NCBI GenBank assembly: GCA_024811115.1
Contig: JAKOGH010000690.1
Location: forward strand, 558,001 to 622,000
DNA: 64,000 nt
Direction: 5' to 3'
Origin: Terana coerulea
Taxonomy: Eukaryota > Basidiomycota > Agaricomycetes > Polyporales > Phanerochaetaceae
The position numbers were made by a program, and so were the translations under genes. Shown piece after piece: positions 50,932 to 61,018 of the stretch (positions within the stretch are counted from its first letter, which is position 1; every line of letters begins with the position of its first letter). The notes beneath the pieces are model-generated. The model was not told the origin of the DNA and did no database searches. It saw only the letters and a program-made list of their open reading frames with translations.

Positions 50932-51446
50932 GCGTGCTACCGGTCAGGCCAATGTCGATGGGCGCAAGATTCGATATGCCGAGTGGCCCTCGAGCGTAGG
51001 TGGTTTGACTCTTATCTGAAGAAAGAGATGTGAGTGGGAATGTGCAATGGTAGCTTTTGAATGTCAATAGACAAGATGACTCAGGCGGTCTGTATCCACC
51101 TTGATTACCCTTGATTCCCGCAAGCGAAGACGCAATCATGGCAGACATGCTACTATAGCCTTTATTGCGACCGTAGAGCCATGCGAGTGAAAGCTGGACG
51201 TAAATGTGTATTCGAAGTGCTAACACTTGAGACGGTGCTCGGTCAACCCAGCCTTCACTGTAAAGCCGAGGAGGCTGCTGTCTCCGTTGATTGGCTTTTC
51301 GGCGATCATCCTCTCGCGTGGCTATGCCGGCGTCCAATAATCGCGCACTTTGCTCCTTCACTCGAATGGTTCCTCCGAATCCGCTCAAGTAACTCACTGA
51401 CCGGCGTACTCACACCCTTTCGTCTCATTTCAGATACCTGGACAGC
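50932..51446. other. Intergenic, divergent promoters of mARC-like and METTL14-like genes
   Basis: Open frames here are long by chance on both strands but cross the known exon of the MOSC gene and show no family motif. Confidence 0.35.
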
Positions 51447-53928
51447 ATGTCGCAGACGGCGACAACAATCTCTACGGCGGAGTGCATTGCCTCCGCCAAC
51501 GACCTCCTCGCCTCCCATTCGGTCTTGCTCGCACGCGCGCGGAACAGCCAGAGGGGCTACCGCCGCCAGCTCCGCGCTCTACCCTCGCCACCCCAGGCCA
51601 TTCTCAACGTACCTCTCATCCATTCTCCGCAGCCATCTCCTCCATCATCCAGAAGCTCAAGTCCCAGCTCCAGCTATACAATCAACGGCAGTGGTGTGGC
51701 CAGCGGCAATGGTCTACCAGCGAAACCAAAGACATTCAGGTCGGACCTGCCTCCAGGCAAGAGGGCACGTATGGCACGGTACGACAACTACGTGCCTGAG
51801 GAAGAGACAATTCGCAACGATTATTCGCAGAGATACGTTGACGGAGGGGAATGGCCCCAGAACTGGGTATTAGGCGCGGATCCAGAGAGGAGATTCGAAG
51901 AGTACGTTTTACTTCTGTCTTGTCTTTCCTCTCCCTCTGCTATGCCAGGGCTTGGTGGATAACTGAGTGTGACTGGCTCGTCAGACTACCGCGTTAACTG
52001 CGGGAGCTTGGAGGGCTCAGAAATACTCTAGTTTTCAGTCAAGCGCAGCCAACCGTGATCTGCTTTCATTATGCCCCGTCTTTTATTTGACTGGAATTTA
52101 CCCCTGCATCCGAACCTAATGTGTTTCATGATGGACTTATTCTGACTACCCTCTCTCAGATATCCTAAACAACAACGCCTCCTTGCGTTGAAGAAGGCCT
52201 CCGTCGCGCAACATGCTTTGGCGCCACGCTATCTGCCCTACACCCAACTTTCTTCATTACATCCAACAAAATTCGACGTCATCCTCATCGACCCACCGTT
52301 CTCTTCCTCGTTCACATGGGACGACCTTCAGAACCTCCCGGTACCTGCGTTAGCCGCAGACCCCAGCTTCGTTCTGATGTGGGTGGGTAGCGGCGCGAGC
52401 GATGGCTTGGAGCGGGGCAGGGAGGTACTTGCACGGTGGGGCTTTAGGCGATGCGAGGATATAGTGTGGGTGAAAAGTAATAACCACAGTAATCGCGGAC
52501 CTGGCGTACGTATTATTCTCCTATCACGTTTTCAGAGTGTGCTGACGGTTCTGGTGTGAAGATAGACTGATCCGCCGACTACGTCTCTACTCACGCGGAC
52601 GAAGCAACACTGTCTTATGGGTATACGCGGAACAGTACGCCGCTCGACGGACGCGTGGTTCGTCCATTGCAACGTCGGTTAGATTGTTTCGATCTCCTAT
52701 CCGCCTCGTATACTGATAAAACCCTGCAGATACCGACGTGGTCATCTGGGAAGGCGATCCATCGGACCCAACACTCAAGCCACCAGAGATGTATACCCTC
52801 ATTGAGAACTTCTGTCTGGGACTTCGCCGCCTGGAGATCTTTGGGCGTGCCCGTACGCTGCGCAAAGGCTGGGTTTCCGCCCTCGCAGAAGGCGAAGAAA
52901 TGAAGGTCGAGGAAAGGATGACAGACGACGACAGTCCCGTAAAGTGGGATAAGGAAAGCTGGGAGGCGAGCGTGCGGGCACTCGCGATGAAGGCGGGAGG
53001 GAAAGCGGTCGTGCCCATGACGAGCGGTAGGTTTTCGCATTGACTGGTGTATGCGCTTCATATTTACCGGGACGACACAGAAATCGACGCCCTGAGACCA
53101 AAGTCGCCTGTCCGTGGCGGTGGCGGTGGAGGCCAGTCGTCGGGCACACCCGGTGGCGGAAACGCAATGAGCGGCGGCGTGCAGATGGGCACGCCAAGCG
53201 GAATGGCGACGCCAATGAGCATGCCCAACGTTAACCGCGCCGGAGGATTCAATATGAATGTACCGCCGCGGATGATGGGCCCGCCGATATCGATGATGGG
53301 GGGTACAGGCCAGCTGGGTGGCATGGGCCTCGGTGTCAGTCATCATGCGGACGGAATGGGCATGGGTATGGGCGGCGGCGGGATGCAGGGAATGGGTATG
53401 GGCGGGTGGCAGGATTCAGGCCAAGGCGGCATGGGCATGGGCGGTATGGGCATGGGAGGCGGAGGCATGGGTATGGCTGGGGGCGGCATGAACACCATGG
53501 GCAACCTCGGAACGCTCGGCGCTCTCAGCAACCTCGCCAACCTCGCCAATATGCCTGGGAACATGCACGGCGCAATGCAGATGGGCCAGTTTGGCGGCCA
53601 AGGCCATGGGCAGCACAACCACGGGCACGGGCAACACGGCGGGTTCGACGCGAATGCGATGCAGGGTATGAATATGGCGCACATGGGCGGATGGGACGGC
53701 CAAGACGTGATGGGGATGGGTGGTGTTTCAATGCATGGTGGCATGGGCGGCGGGATGGGTATGTCTGGTGCAATGGGGCACGGCATGAACAATGCAATGG
53801 GCTTGAACGGGATGGGAGTGAACTCGGGTATGAATACAGGCATGGGTATGCAGGGCGGAGGCATGGGCATGAATAATGGAATGGGCATGGGCGGGATGGG
53901 CGGGATGGGGCAGTGGAGAGGACGGTGA
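51447..53928 (+). CDS. MT-A70 family protein, METTL14/KAR4-like
   Basis: Homolog of the METTL14/Kar4 partner of the mRNA N6-adenosine methyltransferase. Starts [21 protein letters not shown]. After a 258-base intron (about 51,902-52,159): [70 protein letters not shown], then [18 protein letters not shown] and [49 protein letters not shown]. The IDPPF motif is closer to the catalytic DPPW of METTL3 than the EPPL of animal METTL14. After [14 protein letters not shown] comes a tail of about 250 residues made almost only of Gly and Met with a few His, Gln and Asn. The tail shares its reading frame with the catalytic part through the last intron, and ends QWRGR. Confidence 0.88.
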
Positions 53929-54898
53929 GGTTTGCTTGATATTTTCATATTGATTTCATGTGTATTATTCGTTGTTAGACTCATGCTACAGCCTTCCTGT
54001 ATATTTCTACACACTTGGACTTGATAAATCACAGACTTTTGACTTTGTTTGTATGAAGGTAGGCTTACCTGCATTGCCATAGAACTGCCCCTCTTACTGT
54101 AACATCATTTCCATGGAATTACGTAGCATCACAAAGCAACATACAGGAAGGATCAGAGTGCGCTCACCACTAAAGCTCATGATCTGAGCATTATAGCTCT
54201 ATTACGAACAGCGTCGCTATAAGTATCATGGCACTTCAAGCTTCAAGCTTCATGTTCAAGTTCACACAGGCTTTATTTCATTTGTAAGGAAGTTTACTCA
54301 ATGTTACCGACTAGGAGACTACAATGGGGTTAGGGTTAGCGGCGCTTGAGGACCAAAAAAGGGCCTGCCCAGCCCGAGGGCCGAAACAGAACTGGGAAAT
54401 ATTAAGACGGTGCACGAGCCGAAGCCCGTACAAACCGCAGGGTCCCTCTGAGGACAGGGTCGCCGTGCTATGGATGGCCCCCACGGCCCACAAACCCAGG
54501 TAGATGAAGGGGCTTGTGCCATCAAGGTAAGTATGAGTTGTTCAGGCGGGTGAGCGCAGTCTATATACTCTGCCGCAGTAGGCGCTCTGCGCACGGACCA
54601 TGCACAGTTTAGGGCAGGCTGTAGTGAGATCGTGGACCGATGCTCGGTCTCTCCAGGTGTATTCCGTGCTGCTAATTATTGGGTAGTTCCGGACGTTCAC
54701 TTTCCCCAAGCTCAAATTCAAGCGACCACTGTGTTTGATGCCGGTTGTACAAACACCAACGATATATGTAATAGAACGATGTGAGGGACAAGCAGTGAAC
54801 AAGAATTGATAGCATTCCGGAAAGCAGTAAACTGAACACATAAGTTAAGGGGTGATACAGTCCAATTCGAATGCTAGAAGTCGAACCCGTGGCCCAAA
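53929..54898. other. Intergenic, no gene seen
   Basis: Between two converging genes. At about 54,325 there are two tandem TTAGGG-type units, too few to mean anything. No RNA gene recognised. Confidence 0.4.
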
Positions 54899-57596
54899 TC
54901 AAAACATACCCTCTCGTCTCGGCACAGCGACGGGCGGCGGCCGATGCTGTCCCGCCGAACTATCCGGTCGATTCCTTGAACGAGGCGGTGGCGGAGCAGG
55001 ACTCGCACGAGACGCAGGACCCCGCCCTGGCAGCTTCGAAAGGATATCACTATCCGCGCTATCCGGCCGTGACGGTGCAGACATAGACGCAGCGGAAGCC
55101 ACTCGGAGACGAGGGATCGGTGCAGGGAGACCAGCTGAGCTCGGGATAACAGGCGAAGGGATGTTGGACATAACAGGCGATGGCGACGGTGGCGGCAATG
55201 GCGGAGATCGTGCCCGCGGCGGGACTGGTATCGCTATCGCTGGCACAGGTGAGCGAGAGCGCACAGGTGTAGATGACGGCGTGTGGATAGGGTCGGACGG
55301 TCTGCGGCTGACATGTGGATGGAAAGCAGGAGCCGTGACTTTCGGCGTACCCGCAGGGTCCTCGGCAAGTAACCTGTCCAGGAGGAAGCGGAAGTCCAAC
55401 CCGTACTCTTCCAGCAGCTATCATCTGGATGAGCTTTGTATCTGAAGAGAAGTTCGTGAGACCTACTTTTCTGCTTTGAGAATGTGTGATCTTCTTCGCA
55501 TCTTCCACCGTCTGCGGACTGACGTCGGAGCTGTACACCTGTTTTCGAAACATCTCTGCATACGCTTGCACTTGCACTTTCGCCCATTCTACGAAGCCTG
55601 AAAAAACAGTAAGCTTAGAAAGTCATAACACAGGGGAAACACATACAACTGGCAACTTCATTTTCCTTAAAGCTCGCTAGAAACCAGTCCGCCGTGTGCT
55701 TGATTCCCGTAAAGGTGACGATTGCCAAGTCGCTAATATACATTCCGATGTGCCCCTCAAATATGATCTTTCGCACTCGCTTTCGCATGACTTCAGTACG
55801 CGCTGCGAGGAATGTCGTGCGTGCCGCTGCGCCGGCGTTTAGCTTGATGAGGAGCCCTATGAGATGCACAATAGTGGATTTCCGATTGGTAGGCGCTGCG
55901 AGCGAGCGAAGCAAGGCTTGAGTAAGTGACGATTTTAGAGGCGTGAACTTCGCGCCCAACGCGGGCAAGTTGGGAAGCTTGTTCTCGCCTGTCAAACAAG
56001 TCAGTTTGTTGTTTCTGTCGAGAAGTGTCAGAACCTGTCGCACCTTCTTCAACGAGGGCAACGGCATGGTCCCATTTGCGCAGCGCGATGGCGACCGTCA
56101 GGTCGTCCGAAAAGTCTCCTATCCACCGCGCGTCTTGCTCAGCTTTCTCCTTCGCACTAGAGCCATCGGATCTGCCAGTCATCTCGGCCAAGAGGAAATC
56201 CGGCAGCGCGGGCATGTCTGGAAGGAAGGCTTGTGACGCCCGCTACAGAGACAGAAAGCCTCTTTAACTGCCTATACAGCAATCTACCCAATAACATGAC
56301 TCACGTCTCCACCAACCCATAAACTTTTGCGTCGCTGATGTTCACCTTCGCGTTCTTTTCGCCGCTTGGCCGCAAGTTCTTCCGCCACATGTCTGAACTG
56401 CGTCAGAAGTTGCTTCTTATCCGTAGCGATTTCCGTTCGGTAAACATATGTCTCTTTGTTGTGGCGGATCTTGAAAACGTTCGTTAAAGCTATGGCGAAC
56501 GGTCAGCAAAAGGCGCATCCCCGGAGGTGCAACGATAAGACCAACCAGGTGTATCCTTCGTGTCAAGCACCAACATCTCGTTTAGGGGCCAGCACCGTTC
56601 TGCAATCATCTTGTCGCTCTCCGTGTTGTTTCGTCGACGTCGCCTCCGTGCAACAAGGACCGCATCGTCGAGAAGCACGAATCGTATGGAGTGATCCACC
56701 TTGTACGTTGCAGCATTCAAGGCAAGGATGTTGTCCATCTCGACAATGACATGTCGTCCAGGTGTAGTGGGAACGAACTTGCTCGAGCCTTCGATTTGCG
56801 TGTGTAGAGTCTGCATCTGGTTCGCGTATAGTACGCGCAGGTCCGCAATAGATGACCTAACATTTCTTCGGCGTTCTGGAGAGAGGTCAGTCCTGGGCTG
56901 CACTTGCAGAAAAGATGTATAAGGTACCTGCCACTGAAGCAGAGTCGTCGATGTGCAGCAGCGAAGGCATGCTCTTCCACTCCGCGAGGGCCTCTTTCAG
57001 TTCCAGCATCTCACTTTCTAGAGTACTGACTTCCTTCGAAACCATGACGAATTCTGCATAACTACGTTCCGCGTCAAACACGGAATCACGCCTTACACTT
57101 GGGAACGCACTTTTGAAGACATTCCTCTGCAAATCCTGCGCTACACCGTCCTTTGCTGAGCCCAAAGATGACTGTAGTGACCTCAATTCTGCCTCCGTGG
57201 AGTTGGCCATCTTGAGCTTCAAGTCTGGCACCTATTCATATGCATAGCTTCGATGTGAAGGGAAGGCACAATCTTACAAGCATCCGCGTCAAAATCATCC
57301 TGGTCCAGCAGCCTCGCTTCTGCCTCCTTGGCATCCTGCTCTCTCGGCTCCTCCGTCATAGGCATCTGTATGTCCTGGCCCTTCATCCCAGGGCGCAGCC
57401 CGAGCGGTATCGAGGGCACAGCCGGTATGTCTCCTCCAGTCGGCGACGAGATGTCCGCGTAGCGCATAGACATGCGCTTCTTGATCTTGTCATCTACTCG
57501 TGTGGACTTCCGCGAGATGTCCCTGTCTTGCCTCGTGTCTTTCCGCTGGCCTCGCGGCCGGGCCTGAGACGACTTCCGGGTACGTAGTGACTGCAT
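54899..57596 (-). CDS. EXO84: Exocyst complex subunit EXO84
   Basis: Part of the exocyst, which tethers secretory vesicles to the plasma membrane. The start is MQSLRTRKSSQARPRGQ. An N-terminal basic region leads to LDQDDFDADA, a helical block KLKMANSTEAELRSLQ and the Vps51/Exo84-type coiled coil (YAEFVMVSKEVSTLESEMLELKEAL), followed by the PH domain (GSSKFVPTTPGRHVIVEMDN, YKVDHSIRFVLLDDAVLVA, CWPLNEMLVLDTKDT, VFKIRHNKETYVYRTE). The Exo84 C-terminal helical bundle follows (WIGDFSDDLTVAIALRKWDHAVALVEEG, LKSSLTQALLRSL, FFEGHIGMYISDLAIVTFTGIKHTADW). The last exon adds a long Pro/Ser-rich tail, probably disordered, ending VPRREGMF. Six or seven introns, frame intact. Confidence 0.9.
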
Positions 57597-57890
57597 AGCT
57601 AGACCGTCTTGCCGGGCGAGTGTACCGTGATGTTATTAATAGTGTGCAAGTTTGAAGGTCAAAGAATGGGTATGGGTGAGCAGGATTAGGTATACGGGAA
57701 GCAGGATAACAGCGACCATATGAGCGGAAGCAACAGGCGTTGGCGCGCTTCACCTCCAGCTGCCTCTGTGCGGCAATCACCGCGCCACAAAGCTGTTAGT
57801 CGACGCCGTCTGCGTGCGGTCACCCCAGGTTAGGCTCGTTCCCTGCCGCTACGGGCCACCGGACCGGAGGGGGCTGCGGGTCACCGAAGC

Positions 57891-57990
57891 GGCTGGGATA
57901 TTCCGTCGCCATAACATGCACCCCCTTTAGCGCCCGCCAAGAGTGCAGATGCGTCGGACTTAGCGAAATCGCGCGAAGGGCTCTCAGACA
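57891..57990. repeat. Left arm of a ~100-bp inverted repeat
   Basis: Reverse complement of 59161-59260; includes a perfect 32-base match (57944-57975 against 59172-59203). Weaker similarity continues outward to about 57,815. The pair encloses the small gene at 58.4-59.1 kb. Confidence 0.88.
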
Positions 57991-58075
57991 CGAAATCCAG
58001 TACCTATCCAGCGCAACCCTCCGGAAACCAAAATAAACATCATAGATCACTTGTACAACATTATAAAAGCCATTT

Positions 58076-58355
58076 CTACCAGTATTTGTACAGCTCTGCA
58101 GGATATTGATATGGGAATGGCTGATTTTGGGGCTGCGGAACGGACGCAGAGGCGAGTTCTGGTGCAGGTGGCAGAGAACTTGAGGGCTGTGGTGCGTAGA
58201 ATGAGGCCTGTTGTGTGGAATGATGTGACATAGAGTACGTGGGACTGTGGGCTGGCATTGGATGGTGATAGACGGCCGAGTGTGCGCTTGGATAATAAGG
58301 GGAAAGCCTGGGAGTGGCAGGACGGGTGTTAAGACTGTACTCGTTGCCCGGAAAG
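58076..58355 (-). other. Pro/Gln/Ser-rich reading frame, possible 3' exon
   Basis: A minus-strand frame reads PHPMPAHSPTYSMSHHSTQQ then continues Pro/Gln-rich to PYQYPAELYKYW and a stop. The composition looks like a real disordered protein tail rather than chance, and a donor/acceptor pair at about 58,360-58,414 could join it to upstream minus-strand sequence. It overlaps no part of the plus-strand gene except its first bases. I cannot decide between a genuine exon and a chance frame. Confidence 0.25.
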
Positions 58356-58439
58356 GGTGTACTCTAGATATACAAAGAGTCAGTCATGTATAGCGGAGAG
58401 TAGGGCAGTACTCACAGAGAGGAGAGGCAAGAAACATCA

Positions 58440-59087
58440 CTCCCCAGACCTGTCCGAGGACATCAGCCACCTTCTCAAGTCGCTGGCGGAACGCCGTGTA
58501 TACGCTCTGGACCTTGGGCGCACTATCGAGGGCTTGGAGAAGGCAGTCGTCCCGGACGCACTTCTGCAAGGGTTTATTGATCTTGCCGGCCCCTGCGCGA
58601 ATACAACGCTCTATTCGTGCGATTACGCGACCGCCGGAAGCTCACGCCACTCATTGGAAAACCGCTTATGCAGGTCAACGTCGCCGCGCTTGACCAAACT
58701 CAAACTCAATCATCTGGCAGCACGACGTTCTCCGCCTCAGACATGCAAGTTGATCCCATTCCCCTGCGTGCCGACAACTCACTGTCCTTCGTCGACCTCA
58801 ACGATCCTGTACAGGCCCCCGTTCCTCCTCCTATGGCGACCTCTCAGCAGCCCACCATCGACGCCGAGAATGCTGCTGACAGTGCCAGCAATTCCGGTAG
58901 CGAATCGGACTCTAGCGGTGAAGTTCCTTTGTCACCGTCGCGCTCTGTAGCTTCATTGGGTCTTAGCCAGAGCAGCGACGAAGACGAGCATTTGGTGTAC
59001 AGCCATGAGGATTGGGACAGGTTATTAGAGCACGAGGACGTATTCAGCCTGGATACTTGGGAAGATGTTGCTTTTGACATGGATTGA
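58440..59087 (+). CDS. Small hypothetical protein with acidic C-terminus
   Basis: I do not recognise this gene. The visible part begins with a helical stretch LSEDISHLLKSLAERRVYAL, DLGRTIEGLEKAVVPDALLQ, GFIDLAGP, then REYNALFVRLRDRRKLTPL, and goes on to a low-complexity part rich in Gln, Ser and Thr and a very acidic end (SQSSDEDEHLVYSHEDWDRL, LEHEDVFSLDTWEDVAFDMD). Between GP and REYN one base is missing from the C4 run at 58590-58593. The 5' start is unresolved; an ATG followed by a small intron near 58,385-58,440 is possible. Codons end mostly in G or C as in the clear genes. It lies inside a 1.4-kb segment bounded by inverted repeats. Confidence 0.45.
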
Positions 59088-59160
59088 TACATGTATGTAG
59101 GCTAGGTACAAAGAATGGCTGGGACTGAAGCTAGGAGACGGGCTTGCTCTATCTACTGAC

Positions 59161-59260
59161 TGAGAGCAGAACGCGCGATTTCGCTAAGTCCGACGCATCT
59201 GCAGTCTTGGCTGGCGCTAAAAGGGGGTGCATGGTTTGGGGCCCGGGATATCCCAGTCCG
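59161..59260. repeat. Right arm of the ~100-bp inverted repeat
   Basis: See the left arm at 57891-57990. Outward similarity may continue to about 59,385, where a CTAACC-containing stretch has a partner near 57,828. Confidence 0.88.
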
Positions 59261-60026
59261 TTCGCAAGCTCACGTCCTTCGGAGGTCCGCCGGCCCGGAC
59301 CTTCCCGTTCTGAGGGAACCAAGGACCAGTGAATTTCGCGAACGGTACAGGTAAGCGAGTCTAACCCCAGGTCGCAGAAATTCCTGAAAAAACACATCAA
59401 TCTATTTAACCTAGCGCCTCCTTGCTGTCACTATTCATAAATCCAGATCGACAAACAGAAAATATTTTGAGAAAGCTGCGATATGTCACTGGTGGTAAGC
59501 TGTCATTGACCGTGACGGTGTCTTTCTGTCGTGCGGCTCGTGCAGGCCATATGACGATGGCGCGACAGTTCCACATCCCGCGAGCAAGGCGTGTTCGCCC
59601 GACGTGCAGGCAGAGTGGAAATTCGGGGACACCTGTGACACGATATATTGCAGTGCGCCGCGCGAGGACTTCTTGTCGCGGGCGTGCTTCAAGCCACGCA
59701 GACGTTCAAGCCTGGGCCAAACACAACAACTGCAGTTCCAGCAAGCGGGGTGATTCAGTCTTCAGGGTGTGTACGGCATCTGTGCTCGGGTTCATGCTCG
59801 GTCTTGACTCGGAACGATGCTCTAACAGTAGTGTCATGCTATATTGAGCAACACTTAGCACACCCGTTTACACCTAACAACACCAAGGGATAGCAATAAC
59901 CGAAAGTCATTTCCCTTCCGTACAGCAGCGGATGTGTCACTGGATGACTGCCTAGATGACGTAGTAAGACGAAGCGGCTGGTGTGACCAGGTGTGGTACA
60001 TACTGCAATAGACCCACTAATAGCCT
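59261..60026. other. Intergenic, no gene seen
   Basis: Short frames only. Not part of the DPH4 gene, whose stop is at 60027. Confidence 0.4.
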
Positions 60027-60583
60027 TCAAGCCTCATTCTCGGCAAGTTCATAGCCAACCCATATGACCTCCGAGCAACTACTGCAACCAATGAGATGCT
60101 GATCTGCATCCATCTCCTCCTCTGTGATACGATAGCTACCCCCGCATCGACAACCGTAGCCCCAAGCCCCGCGCCGCCTGTATTTCCGCCTTCCTGCTCA
60201 ACGAACTCTTCCAACGAAACCACTTGTGCTGGACGAGGTCCTGAAAGTTTCTTGGTTCTACGAACGTCGTATGCAGCTCGGAGTGCGGGAGTGTGAAGCG
60301 TAGTGAAGGCTCTCTGCAAAAGGTCCACCGCTATAGCGTCTTTGCTCTTGAAAGCTGGCTGCTTGTCTGGGTGATGTACCAGTAAGGCCCGGTGGTACGC
60401 TGTCTTCACCTCCGTAGCTGAGGCAGACGTCGCCAGCGACAGGAGGGCGTAGTAATCTGGTTCCTGAGAGGCATCCAGGGTGGTGGTGGTAGACGAGGAC
60501 GAAGGCAGTTAGCGCCAAAAACGGGAGCGACGAGGATCGACGCCGGGTCGATGACCAAACGCTCTTTCATGCGCAGCCTGCAT
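60027..60583 (-). CDS. DPH4: DPH4-type J-domain protein with CSL zinc finger
   Basis: Co-chaperone/iron protein of diphthamide synthesis, which modifies elongation factor 2. J domain: EPDYYALLSLATSASATEVKTAYHRALLVHHPDKQ with the HPD motif, then AFTTLHTPALRAAYDVRR and PRPAQVVSLEEFVEQ. The C-terminal zinc finger becomes visible when one base is added to the C4 run at 60167-60170: GYGCRCGGSYRITEEEM ... LIGCSSCSEVIWVGYELAENEA, with the CxC...CxxC set complete. Without that base the frame runs on to 60017 with no finger. The start is uncertain; the ATG at 60581-60583 followed by an intron with a GCTAAC branch site ending just before EPDYY is the likeliest. Typical size for the family. Confidence 0.85.
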
Positions 60584-61018
60584 GGTTGCACTCTTGCCCG
60601 ACTTGTCCTAAACCTCGAGCTCGCTTTACACGAGCGGATAAGCCGCGAACCACGACGCAGAAGAGTTATGACTTACCTTGACGCGGCTTCAATACATCGG
60701 TGCCTCTCCCAAGTCGTCCTGCTTTGCCGAGGCACTGTCTTGCTGCACAAGATTCAGAACGAAGGGATCATCAGACGGCCAAGCACGGCTGCAGATGTTG
60801 GTGGGAAGACATGTGGAAGATAGCTGGAACTTGAAGGATCGTCATGGAGAGGGTGGAAGTGAAGGGTGTTGTGGAGCAATGCCACGCCCGTTTGAGAAGT
60901 CGCTACAGAAGCATGGTCTGATCCATCCTTCCACCTCACTCACACCTCCCTCAACACCGTTACCCTATCGCTACCACTCCTCGTCGCCGACCAGGCCTAA
61001 GCTTGAGCTTGCTCGGCC
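60584..61018. promoter_or_regulatory. Divergent promoter region of DPH4 and the NIPA gene
   Basis: 435 bases between two start regions; no specific element identified. Confidence 0.35.

Noticed and set aside
50633..51397. 254-codon minus-strand frame over the MOSC start
   Set aside because: Runs through the known intron of the MOSC gene; only its 3' part is real exon.
53343..54080. Long Pro/Ile/Met-rich minus-strand frame opposite the METTL14-like tail
   Set aside because: It is the complement of the Gly/Met repeats; low complexity opens all frames.
54320..54345. Two TTAGGG-like units, possible interstitial telomere repeat
   Set aside because: Only two units; expected by chance often enough, and no telomere-like array around it.
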